Source: an uncultured Syntrophobacteraceae bacterium (GTDB taxonomy: Bacteria; Desulfobacterota; Syntrophobacteria; Syntrophobacterales; Syntrophobacteraceae). From it: a stretch of 5,463 bases of DNA. Below, piece by piece: positions 1-5,415 of this stretch; position 1 is the stretch's first letter; the number at the start of each line of letters is the position of its first letter. Made by a program: the position numbers and the translations under genes. Under the pieces are notes generated by a model. That model worked only from the letters and a program-made list of their open reading frames with translations. It ran no database searches and was not told the DNA's origin. The stretch spans positions 1 through 5,463 of the forward strand of contig CALBZH010000864.1 of assembly GCA_937889795.1 (NCBI GenBank), read 5' to 3'.

Positions 1-11
1 ACCGCGCACCC

Positions 12-58
12 AAAAAGGGAAAGGCCGCATGATGGCTTGAACTTCCGCGGCCTTTCTC
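12..58 (-). terminator. Rho-independent terminator after the multicopper oxidase gene
   Basis: Bases 19-28 and 47-56 form a perfect 10-bp stem (core AAAGGCCGC with GCGGCCTTT) around an 18-base loop. Read on the minus strand, the stem is followed by two C and then five T (complement of the A run at 12-16). It begins about 30 bases past the oxidase stop codon at 85-87, the expected place for its terminator. The loop is longer than usual, and on the plus strand no comparable T tract follows, so the minus direction is preferred. Confidence 0.75.
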
Positions 59-84
59 GAGATCCTTCCTGCATGCAGCGGGAC

Positions 85-1197
85 TTAAGGAGTGACCTGC
101 CATGTCGTGAGCATCCCAGCGGCAATATGATCCGCAACGTGGCAATGGAAAAGCCACTCACCCACGTTGTTGGCGTCCATGTCAGCCGTGATCATCGTGG
201 CAGGCAAGAGCTCCACCACGTCGGTCCGCCGAGCCGCTAGTCCTCTGCCGACAGTCAGCGTCTTCCCATGCCAGTGCGGGGTGTGTAAGTCCACTTCGTT
301 TCCCATGCCGAGCAAATGCCAACGGACCCTGTCGCCACGTTTCATGACCAGACCTTTGAGATTGCCGAAAATATAGCCGTTGATCGAGTGCATGAGGCCT
401 GGCTCATTCCCGTCGAGCTCGTTGAAGATGAAGAAGGCCGCCACAAATTCCTTGTCAACGTCCCTGGGCACGGGACCGCTGGGCGTCTCCTTGGCGAGGC
501 CTCTAGCGGTGATGATGATGGGGCCGAGAAGGCCAAGGTTGGTCTCAAAGGGCTCGTCGACGTGGCTGTGGTACCACCACACTTTGGAGCTCACGTCGCC
601 AAGGGCTGGTCCGCTGTCCGTATCGGCAAACCAGGTGTAGGTGAATTCTCCGCCCGGCGGGATCTGGGTGCCTGATCCAGGTGGCTGCTCACTATTGGCA
701 CCTGTGTAAAACGCTCCCTCATTGTCTTTGGTGTATCGGAACCCGTGAGGGTGCATGCCGAAGTTGCCTCTGGACGACCGGTTGCGGAAATGGACCTTGA
801 CCGTGTCGCCGACTTCCGCACGAATGATCGGACCCAAGACCCCAAGCCAACCCCACGGAAGCTCACCGGTCGATCCCGGAGGAGCAACCCGCGTGGTGAA
901 GGAGGAATCGCGATACTGCACGTAGCGGGCTTTCGGAAAAGTGTGGCTGTCCGTCCATGGATCGGGAATCGCGCATGGCGCGGACGGGGAATCCATGCAG
1001 TGAACCAGGTTCAGATTGGTGGGAGCGTAGTCCCAGCTCGGGTTGCAAACCACCTGGCCTTCGACCGGGACACAGGAATCGTCAAAGTCTTCAGCCTGGA
1101 TGAAATAGGCTCGAAGGGCGGCCTGTGCCCCACACGCGAGGCCAAAAACCGTGACCGCAACAAGAAGCATCACGAGTGAAACGCGTCGACAGCTCAT
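85..1197 (-). CDS. Exported two-domain multicopper oxidase (ceruloplasmin/laccase-like)
   Basis: A 370-residue secreted multicopper oxidase, expected to oxidise a substrate (metal ion or phenol, not decidable here) and reduce O2 to water. All four copper motifs are visible: H149-P-H151-G and H210-S-H212 in the first cupredoxin domain, then H305-T-P-H308-W-H310 and H351-C-H353-x3-H357-x4-M362 in the second. The type 1 copper Cys (C352) is only in domain 2, where M362 would be the axial ligand; domain 1 has HSH instead of HCH. This is the arrangement of type B two-domain oxidases, which form trimers with trinuclear centres between subunits. Phrases such as SINGY and CHVADHIAAGM recall ceruloplasmin. 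A signal peptide (residues 1-26, R4-R5, hydrophobic 6-20, cleavage near AQA-A) implies export. An insert holds four Cys (42, 51, 67, 75), possibly disulfides. ATG 1197 is chosen for its AAGGGGG Shine-Dalgarno and the signal peptide; the frame stays open to an ATG at 1371. Confidence 0.93.
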   Translation of the reverse strand: MSCRRVSLVMLLVAVTVFGLACGAQAALRAYFIQAEDFDDSCVPVEGQVVCNPSWDYAPTNLNLVHCMDSPSAPCAIPDPWTDSHTFPKARYVQYRDSSFTTRVAPPGSTGELPWGWLGVLGPIIRAEVGDTVKVHFRNRSSRGNFGMHPHGFRYTKDNEGAFYTGANSEQPPGSGTQIPPGGEFTYTWFADTDSGPALGDVSSKVWWYHSHVDEPFETNLGLLGPIIITARGLAKETPSGPVPRDVDKEFVAAFFIFNELDGNEPGLMHSINGYIFGNLKGLVMKRGDRVRWHLLGMGNEVDLHTPHWHGKTLTVGRGLAARRTDVVELLPATMITADMDANNVGEWLFHCHVADHIAAGMLTTWQVTP

Positions 1198-1203
1198 GCC
1201 ACA

Positions 1204-1210
1204 CCCCCTT
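1204..1210 (-). promoter_or_regulatory. Ribosome binding site fixing the oxidase start
   Basis: The minus strand reads AAGGGGG six bases before ATG 1197. This decides the start in favour of ATG 1197 over the in-frame ATG at 1371, and places the signal peptide at the true N-terminus. Confidence 0.75.
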
Positions 1211-1301
1211 CTCTTGGACGAATCCAATCCGTCCTGCTCGCTCTCGTTTCGGCATCCCGTGGAGTCCGGATGTCCAATAGAATCCCCCCGCACATCAGAA
1301 A

Positions 1302-1325
1302 ACCGAAAAAATACGTGGTTTCGGT
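1302..1325 (-). promoter_or_regulatory. Leader hairpin with short T tail, possible attenuator
   Basis: ACCGAAA (1302-1308) and TTTCGGT (1319-1325) pair perfectly over 7 bp around a 10-base loop. In the minus-strand transcript the stem ends in UUUCGGU and continues UUUC, giving a weak terminator-like form inside the oxidase leader. The stem is A/U-rich, so stability is modest; attenuation is inference. Confidence 0.3.
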
Positions 1326-1366
1326 GAACCTGCAATAAGCCGGGATGACATCGCACTCCGTCGCCG

Positions 1367-1394
1367 GACATGAGGCGATTGAGCGCCTGATGTC
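1367..1394 (-). promoter_or_regulatory. Inverted repeat in the oxidase leader (operator or RNA hairpin)
   Basis: GACATGAGGCG (1367-1377) pairs with CGCCTGATGTC (1384-1394) at 10 of 11 positions, the only mismatch being G1372/G1389, around the 6-base loop ATTGAG. It lies directly downstream of the start site predicted from the -10 box at 1405-1410, a typical position for a repressor operator or a leader RNA hairpin. No T tract follows, so it is not a terminator. Confidence 0.4.
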
Positions 1395-1404
1395 TACGCC
1401 AGTA

Positions 1405-1433
1405 AGAATACTCACTTCATATCAGGTAATCAA
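1405..1433 (-). promoter_or_regulatory. Candidate sigma-70 promoter for the multicopper oxidase
   Basis: On the minus strand, TTGATT (1433-1428) and TATTCT (1410-1405) are separated by exactly 17 bases, each matching its consensus hexamer at 4 of 6 positions. This would start transcription near 1398 and leave a leader of about 200 bases. The -10 box sits inside an imperfect dyad at 1401-1416 (AGTAAG/CTCACT, one mismatch). The hexamers are only moderate, so this remains a candidate. Confidence 0.35.
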
Positions 1434-1504
1434 GGGGGTTTGGAGGGGTTGTCTAGGTTAAAAATCAAAGAGATCTAAGGGGAATACCGCTGCTGCATCG
1501 GACC

Positions 1505-2044
1505 TTATCGCTGCCCGAAGAGCTTGTTCAACCGAGCCTTCAGGCGATTCCACAACCCGGTTAGCCCGCCATGGGCTCGCCGTGGGGTTGACCAATCGCA
1601 TCGGTGTCCCTGGTAGTGCTTGGCAAGGCGCCACTGGCTGTAATTGCAGGGCCGCGAACGGAGTGTATCGAGTCGCTCTTTGCTGATCCCGTGGTGCAGA
1701 TTTCGGCTCCAAAGGTAGGCGTAGAGCAGCGTTCCTGTTCGTCCCATGCCCAGTCGGCAGTGGATGAGCAAGCGCTTGTGCTGAGTGAGGACATCATCCA
1801 TCCAGTTCATGGCTCGCTCCAGGGCCCCGCAGTCGGGAGTGCATTCATCGGGAACCGGCAGGTAAAACACGTCAAAGCCATGACCGGCTTCGATCTCATG
1901 CAAATCACAGTACTCGGCGCACAGGTTCACAATGGCCTCGATCCCCTGTTCCCGAATATGGTCCAGTTGCGCGTACGAGAGAGGGGCACTCCCCACCGCG
2001 ATCCTGTCCGTAACCCAATCCAACCGGTATTTCGGCTCGCTCAC
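1505..2044 (-). CDS. Dual-specificity / tyrosine-type protein phosphatase
   Basis: A 179-residue cytoplasmic Cys-based phosphatase. The signature H95-C96-x5-R102-T103 (HCRLGMGRT) is the phosphate-binding loop: C96 would be the nucleophile and R102 would bind phosphate. D66 in the preceding VPDE segment is the likely general acid. The N-terminal W-x-x-D-R-I-A-V-G segment (residues 10-18) and N-L-C (40-42) are typical of small dual-specificity-like phosphatases. The C-terminus (residues 155-179) is basic and without a recognised domain. GTG 2044 is chosen because AAAGGGAG lies nine bases upstream and homology-like sequence begins there. An in-frame ATG at 2143 would add 33 Arg-rich residues and overlap the activator stop as ATGA, which allows translational coupling. 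The close same-strand position suggests co-transcription with the activator. The substrate is unknown. Confidence 0.87.
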   Translation of the reverse strand: MSEPKYRLDWVTDRIAVGSAPLSYAQLDHIREQGIEAIVNLCAEYCDLHEIEAGHGFDVFYLPVPDECTPDCGALERAMNWMDDVLTQHKRLLIHCRLGMGRTGTLLYAYLWSRNLHHGISKERLDTLRSRPCNYSQWRLAKHYQGHRCDWSTPRRAHGGLTGLWNRLKARLNKLFGQR

Positions 2045-2053
2045 GTGCGCATT

Positions 2054-2061
2054 CTCCCTTT
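2054..2061 (-). promoter_or_regulatory. Ribosome binding site favouring GTG 2044 for the phosphatase
   Basis: The minus strand reads AAAGGGAG nine bases before GTG 2044. The ATG at 2143 has only a weak GTGAG upstream. This site lies 80-90 bases past the activator stop, so the phosphatase could be translated independently of the upstream gene. Confidence 0.55.
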
Positions 2062-2139
2062 CGTTACGCAGGACGTGTCGATTGCACCGTCGGCGCTTGT
2101 TGCTTCTTCCATGCGGCGTGCTTTCCGGTGCCCTGACCC

Positions 2140-3558
2140 TCATGTCGACTCACGCAGGGTCGATGGCGAAAGGCCGTATTTTCTCAGCTTGTAATAGAGC
2201 GTCGTGCGATGGATCTTGAGCACTGCCGCCGCCTCCGTCCTGTTGCCGCCGGTAGCGCGCAGGGCATCCAAAATACGCTCTTTCTCCGCGACCCCTACCG
2301 TGTAGCCGAGAGCCGTCGCGCTGACGGCGGGGGAAGCCCGCTGGTCGCGAAGGATAGAAGACTCCCCGAGCAGGCTTTCGGGCAGATGCTCCTTTCGGAT
2401 GAGCGAGCTCGAACACATGGAGATGGCACGCTCAATCACGTTCTCGAGCTCCCGCACATTGCCGGGCCACTCATAGGTTAAGAAGAGGGCCATCACTTCG
2501 GGTGCCAGGGCAAGTCCTCCGCCCGGGGCGTCGCCGCCGTGCTTGTGCAGGAGATGCGCACAGAGGAGAGGGATGTCCTCGCGCACTTCGCGCAGAGGCG
2601 GGAGCGGGATGCTGACCACGTTGAGGCGGTAGAAGAGATCCTTCCGAAAATAACCTTGCCGGACGCGCTCCCCAAGGTCCCTGTTGGTTGCGGCAATCAC
2701 GCGAAAGTCGACCGGCTTGGGAGCCCTTGCCCCGAGAGGCTCGACCTCCTTTTCCTGCAGCACGCGCAGCAGCTTTGCCTGCATGCTGAGCGGCATGTCA
2801 CCGATTTCATCCAGAAAAATCGTACCCTTGTGGGCTAGCTCGAATTTGCCGGGCTTTCTGACCTTGGCTGCTCCCGAAAACGCCCCCGGTTCGTACCCGA
2901 AAAGCTCGGACTCGAAGAGCTCTCCCGGAATGGAAGCGCAATTGACTCGGATAAAAGCGTGCTCACGTCGCGGACTGGTCCGGTGCATGGCGTGGGCGAA
3001 CAGCTCTTTGCCGGTGCCGCTTTCCCCGATGAGCAGCACGGGACTGGATGACGCTGAGAATCGCTTGGCGGTCTCCTTTGCCCTCGTTGCTTTGTGGCTT
3101 TGTCCAATGATGTCCTCGAAATCGTACCGGGCCTTGTAGAGGTCCTTGATCTCCCGCTCGTAACGCCTGATGGTATCCTCAAGCCCCTTGATCTTGTGCT
3201 TGAGCGCGACAAATGCTTTGAGGTTGTGAAAGATGACTTTGCCGACGGCTCCGATGACTCGCCCGTCCTCTTTAACGGGGTAGCGGTTCACGATCACGTG
3301 GCGATCCTTGACCGCAAAACTGTGGCCAACCTCGGCGCGCCCCGATCTCAGAACGGCAGGAAGGCCGCTGTTGGGAACGATTTCCAGGATGTGACGGCCG
3401 ATGGCGTCCTCCACCGCGATGTTGTAAAAGGACGCATTGGACTTGCTGAAGTGGCGGATGATGCCCTCCGCGTCGATGATGACCGTCCCCTCGTACGGAT
3501 TGTCCAAAACGGCCTGGAGGAGGTCCGGTGGAACTTGTCTGTAGCTGTGATCCGTCAC
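2140..3558 (-). CDS. Sigma-54-dependent transcriptional activator (PAS, AAA+, Fis-type HTH)
   Basis: A 472-residue bacterial enhancer-binding protein that hydrolyses ATP to open sigma-54 promoters. Residues about 10-118 resemble a PAS sensor (L18-D-N-P, then G24-T-V-I-I-D-A); no receiver domain is present, so it probably senses a small molecule directly rather than being phosphorylated. Residues 119-147 are charged and likely a coiled-coil linker. The AAA+ domain spans about 148-378: Walker A GESGTGKE (178-185), sigma-54 contact loop GAFSGA (225-230, usually GAFTGA), Walker B IFLDE (247-251), sensor I ATNRD (290-294), arginine fingers near R305/R311, and WPGNVRELE (364-372). Residues 425-463 form a Fis-type helix-turn-helix (GGNRTEAAAVL, then TTLYYKLRKYGL). 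GTG 3558 has GGGAGAG upstream. It diverges from the dehydrogenase genes, its likely targets; the effector may be an alcohol or aldehyde, which is inference. Confidence 0.95.
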   Translation of the reverse strand: MTDHSYRQVPPDLLQAVLDNPYEGTVIIDAEGIIRHFSKSNASFYNIAVEDAIGRHILEIVPNSGLPAVLRSGRAEVGHSFAVKDRHVIVNRYPVKEDGRVIGAVGKVIFHNLKAFVALKHKIKGLEDTIRRYEREIKDLYKARYDFEDIIGQSHKATRAKETAKRFSASSSPVLLIGESGTGKELFAHAMHRTSPRREHAFIRVNCASIPGELFESELFGYEPGAFSGAAKVRKPGKFELAHKGTIFLDEIGDMPLSMQAKLLRVLQEKEVEPLGARAPKPVDFRVIAATNRDLGERVRQGYFRKDLFYRLNVVSIPLPPLREVREDIPLLCAHLLHKHGGDAPGGGLALAPEVMALFLTYEWPGNVRELENVIERAISMCSSSLIRKEHLPESLLGESSILRDQRASPAVSATALGYTVGVAEKERILDALRATGGNRTEAAAVLKIHRTTLYYKLRKYGLSPSTLREST

Positions 3559-3587
3559 GGTGCTCTCTCCCGTTCATGAGCGTTCTC

Positions 3588-3602
3588 CGGCAACGCTTGC
3601 CG
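3588..3602. promoter_or_regulatory. Perfect dyad, candidate activator binding site
   Basis: CGGCAA-CGC-TTGCCG is a perfect 6-bp inverted repeat with a 3-base centre. It lies in the activator's predicted 5' leader and about 126 bases upstream of the plus-strand -24 element, within the range usual for enhancer sites of sigma-54 activators with Fis-type helix-turn-helix domains. An alternative pairing, AGCGTT (3579-3584) with AACGCT (3592-3597), could form a leader RNA hairpin instead. Confidence 0.45.
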
Positions 3603-3615
3603 TTATTAAGATAGC

Positions 3616-3658
3616 ATGTGTCGATAAGTTTATACAGGATGTGTCGAAAAATGTCGGA
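3616..3658. repeat. Direct repeats of ATGTGTCGA in the divergent region
   Basis: ATGTGTCGA occurs at 3616-3624 and again at 3639-3647, 23 bases apart or about two helical turns, followed by a partial copy ATGTCGGA at 3651-3658. The copies overlap the predicted activator promoter. The spacing suits a protein binding one face of the DNA, which makes them a second candidate operator set. Confidence 0.4.
3629..3657 (-). promoter_or_regulatory. Candidate sigma-70 promoter for the activator gene
   Basis: On the minus strand CCGACA (3657-3652, 4 of 6 to TTGACA) and TATAAA (3634-3629, 5 of 6 to TATAAT) are spaced 17 bases apart. The predicted start near 3622 leaves a leader of about 64 bases containing the dyad at 3588-3602. 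Overlap with the direct repeats suggests autoregulation. Confidence 0.45.
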
Positions 3659-3719
3659 GATTTGCAGCACAGTGGGACGATGGGCCTGCTTGAGGCTAGT
3701 GATTTCAGGTGGTTGAAAC

Positions 3720-3735
3720 TGGCACAGTCTATGAT
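3720..3735 (+). promoter_or_regulatory. Sigma-54-like -24/-12 element before the aldehyde dehydrogenase
   Basis: TGGCAC (3720-3725) is a perfect -24 core, and ATGAT (3731-3735) stands at -12 where TTGCA or TTGCT is expected. The invariant C of the -12 GC is replaced by A, which weakens the call. It would start transcription near 3745, about 50 bases before ATG 3797. TATGAT (3730-3735) could alternatively be a sigma-70 -10 box, but no -35 box stands at the right distance. A sigma-54 activator encoded next door raises the prior. Confidence 0.35.
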
Positions 3736-3796
3736 ATCTCTTGACGTGCGATCGAACTGGTCGCCTGGAAGGGGTTTCAACCATGGGAGATGCAGC

Positions 3797-4987
3797 ATGA
3801 GCGATTTCAGTGAGCGTTTGAAAGCAATAGAGGGATTAGCCGACCGTCTCGAAGCACGCAAAGAGGATCTCCAGGAGGCTGCCGCGGTGGACGCGGGGTT
3901 TTCCGTGAAGATCACGGGGATCGAGGTCGACCTGGGGGTTCAGCATTTGCGGACCATGCGAGAGGAAATCCCGTGGGCGGAGGGTCGAAGGCCTTATGGG
4001 ACCGTTGCGGCCATCTTTCCTTACGACGCCGGGGCTGTCATGCTGGCGCGGTTGGGAGGGTCGGCTCTCATTACGGGGAATCGGTTGCGCTTCAGCTGTA
4101 CGTCCCAGACGCCGCGGACGGCGCGTCTTCTCGCCGAGGTGTGCGATCCCATCCCAAACCTGGAGCCCGTGCTCGGGACGGACAACCGGACGTTTGGGCT
4201 CCGGTGCGTGGAGGATCCCGACGTACGGGTTCTCTTCATGTCGGGGGCTTCGGCCGTGGGCGAGGCATACCGCACGCAGCACGATGCCTTTGACAAGCTT
4301 TTCTTTGCTGGCCCCGGGGGGATGCCGGCGGCCGTTGTCTTCGATGATGCGGACCCGGACGTTGCCGCCCGGTTCATCGGGCGCAGGGCCTTCATCAACG
4401 GGGGCCAATACTGTACGACCATCAAGAAAGCGCTTATCCATCGCAACCTCTTCGATTCCGTGCGCGACGGCGTCCTCTCCCACGTGCAGTCATTTGTGGT
4501 GGGAGACCCACTCGATCCAAAGACCGACGTCGGCCCCATTCGAGTCAAGCGCACCCGGTTGATCGTGCAGAACGCGGTTGACCGGTGCTCGGATGCGCGG
4601 CTGCTCATGGGCGGGGTCGACGGTGAATGGATCTATCCGATCGTGATGGAGGCGGACGAAGGGTGGGAGATCCCCGACCTGGAGCTTTTCGGGCCGTTCT
4701 TGATCTTGAAGCCATTTGACGATCCGGAGGATGTGGGCCGAGAGCTCATGGCCACGCGATACGGATTTCTGCTATCCTATTTCGGGAGTCCCCCCGAGGG
4801 TATGCGAAATCGATTCCATGCCCACTTCGGCATGGTGTACGATAACCCGGATTTCTTCTTTTCCCCCCTTCGCATCCAGTTTGGCGGCAGGAAGGAAAGC
4901 GGCTGGATCATCGAGCGCGACGGCGGGGGCTGGAAGACTCGGGACGGCGCCTTTCTTTACACGCAGGAGCTCGGGCGCGAGCCTTGA
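3797..4987 (+). CDS. Aldehyde dehydrogenase superfamily protein, divergent active site
   Basis: A 396-residue cytoplasmic protein, shorter than the usual 450-500 because the N-terminal part of the fold is reduced. Family landmarks in order: YGTVAAIFPY (67-76) and GN (94-95) of the cofactor-binding region, FMSGASAVG (147-155), VFDDAD (181-186), the catalytic-cysteine motif GGQYC with C206, ELFGP (296-300) and GGRKESG (363-369). By eye alignment, the general-base Glu of ELGGK is replaced (AGPGG, G172), the Asn of PWN is D77, and the Lys and Glu of KPxE are S100 and S103. The AGPGG phrase recalls CoA-acylating PduP/EutE-type enzymes (AGPGNPP), which also lack that Glu, so a CoA-dependent aldehyde reaction is possible but unproven. 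ATG 3797 is chosen for GGGAGA seven bases upstream; the frame is open to 3560 but that part is unlike the family. It probably forms an operon with the alcohol dehydrogenase downstream. Confidence 0.88.
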   Translation: MSDFSERLKAIEGLADRLEARKEDLQEAAAVDAGFSVKITGIEVDLGVQHLRTMREEIPWAEGRRPYGTVAAIFPYDAGAVMLARLGGSALITGNRLRFSCTSQTPRTARLLAEVCDPIPNLEPVLGTDNRTFGLRCVEDPDVRVLFMSGASAVGEAYRTQHDAFDKLFFAGPGGMPAAVVFDDADPDVAARFIGRRAFINGGQYCTTIKKALIHRNLFDSVRDGVLSHVQSFVVGDPLDPKTDVGPIRVKRTRLIVQNAVDRCSDARLLMGGVDGEWIYPIVMEADEGWEIPDLELFGPFLILKPFDDPEDVGRELMATRYGFLLSYFGSPPEGMRNRFHAHFGMVYDNPDFFFSPLRIQFGGRKESGWIIERDGGGWKTRDGAFLYTQELGREP

Positions 4988-4999
4988 GTCATCCGAACG

Positions 5000-5024
5000 A
5001 GGACCCTGAACGGAACAGGGACCT
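5000..5024 (+). promoter_or_regulatory. Intergenic hairpin between the two dehydrogenase genes
   Basis: AGGACCCTG (5000-5008) pairs with CAGGGACCT (5016-5024) except for one A/A mismatch, around a 7-base loop, and is followed by GTTTGT. The T tail is poor, so this is more likely a transcript-stabilising or partial-termination hairpin inside an operon than a full terminator. The 108-base gap otherwise shows only the alcohol dehydrogenase ribosome binding site (AAAGGAG, 5084-5090) and no clear promoter. Confidence 0.35.
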
Positions 5025-5095
5025 GTTTGTGAATTCGCCGGTATCGAGCTGCGGTTTGCAGGACCCGGCCCCGATGCGGGCTCAAAGGAGCGTGC

Positions 5096-5415
5096 ATGCA
5101 GAACTTCACGTTTTGGAATCCCACGAAGGTGGTCTTCGGCAAGGACACAGTCAAGAGCGTCGGCAAGGAAGCGCGCGCGTTCGGTCAGAAGGCCCTCCTG
5201 GTCTACGGCCGCTCGAGCATCAAGCGCAGTGGCGTCTATGATAAGGTGGTCTCGAGCTTGAAGGATGCGGGAATCGAGATCGTTGAATACGCCGACGTCA
5301 AATCGAACCCGGTGCTGTCGCACACCCGGGAGGGGATCGAGCTGGCCCGCAGGGAGAAGGCCGACATGATCGTGGCCGTCGGGGGCGGGAGCGTGATCGA
5401 CGAGTCCAAGTCGAT
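5096..5415 (+). CDS. Iron-containing alcohol dehydrogenase, 5' part only
   Basis: The first 106 residues of a group III, metal-dependent NAD(P)H alcohol dehydrogenase of the butanol dehydrogenase/YqhD type, a cytoplasmic family of about 385 residues that interconverts aldehydes and alcohols. Visible features are the NPTKVVFG start (residues 8-15), LLVYG with the S41-I-K phosphate-side loop (34-43), NP (71-72) and the nucleotide-binding motif GGGSVID (96-102). The metal ligands lie further downstream in this family and are not in the window. ATG 5096 has an excellent AAAGGAG five bases upstream. Real sequence stops at about 5415 in the codon after S106; the frame then runs into adapter sequence, giving a false tail and a false stop at 5435-5437. 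It follows the aldehyde dehydrogenase by 108 bases on the same strand, suggesting a joint alcohol/aldehyde pathway. Confidence 0.93.

Larger units (their letters stand above)
1198..1504 (-). other. Noncoding leader/promoter region of the oxidase gene
   Basis: This 307-base gap between the phosphatase stop and the oxidase start has no convincing gene. It holds a sigma-70-like promoter candidate (1405-1433), an imperfect dyad over its -10 box, a strong hairpin just downstream (1367-1394), a 7-bp hairpin followed by T residues (1302-1325) and a small hairpin (1216-1234, GGACG/CGTCC around 9 bases) immediately before the Shine-Dalgarno. The stretch 1420-1495 is richer in A/T and contains G runs on the plus strand. 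No clear terminator for the phosphatase gene is visible, so read-through into the oxidase is possible. Confidence 0.55.
3559..3796. promoter_or_regulatory. Divergent control region between activator and dehydrogenases
   Basis: These 238 bases contain no gene of their own. From left to right they hold the activator's Shine-Dalgarno (3565-3571), a perfect dyad (3588-3602), 9-base direct repeats (3616-3647), a minus-strand sigma-70-like promoter (3629-3657), a short TTTCA/TGAAA dyad (3703-3718), a plus-strand sigma-54-like element (3720-3735) and the Shine-Dalgarno GGGAGA (3785-3790) for the aldehyde dehydrogenase. Shared control of the two divergent transcripts is a natural inference from this packing. 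Confidence 0.6.

Noticed and set aside
1123..1140. Lipoprotein attachment at Cys 22 of the oxidase
   Set aside because: The residues before it are G-L-A, which lacks the Leu/Val/Ile at -3 of a lipobox; ordinary cleavage at AQA-A fits better.
316..1179. Plus-strand open frames (316-675 and 745-1179) opposite the multicopper oxidase
   Set aside because: They lie antisense to a gene with complete copper motifs, show no recognisable domain and look like high-GC shadow frames.
1198..1371. Start of the oxidase at ATG 1371
   Set aside because: It would bury the signal peptide behind 58 unrelated residues; ATG 1197 has a strong Shine-Dalgarno.
1434..1458. G-rich stretch as a G-quadruplex
   Set aside because: Only two runs reach four or more G; the others are GG pairs, too weak to support a call.
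1604..2194. Plus-strand 196-codon frame opposite the phosphatase
   Set aside because: It is antisense to a protein with an intact HCx5R signature and has no family resemblance or good ribosome binding site.
3560..3796. Start of the aldehyde dehydrogenase at ATG 3560
   Set aside because: The added 79 residues do not resemble the family and would cover the regulatory region; ATG 3797 has GGGAGA before it.
3836..4608. Two long minus-strand frames opposite the aldehyde dehydrogenase
   Set aside because: The plus strand carries the family motifs; the antisense translations are Arg/Pro-rich with no domain.
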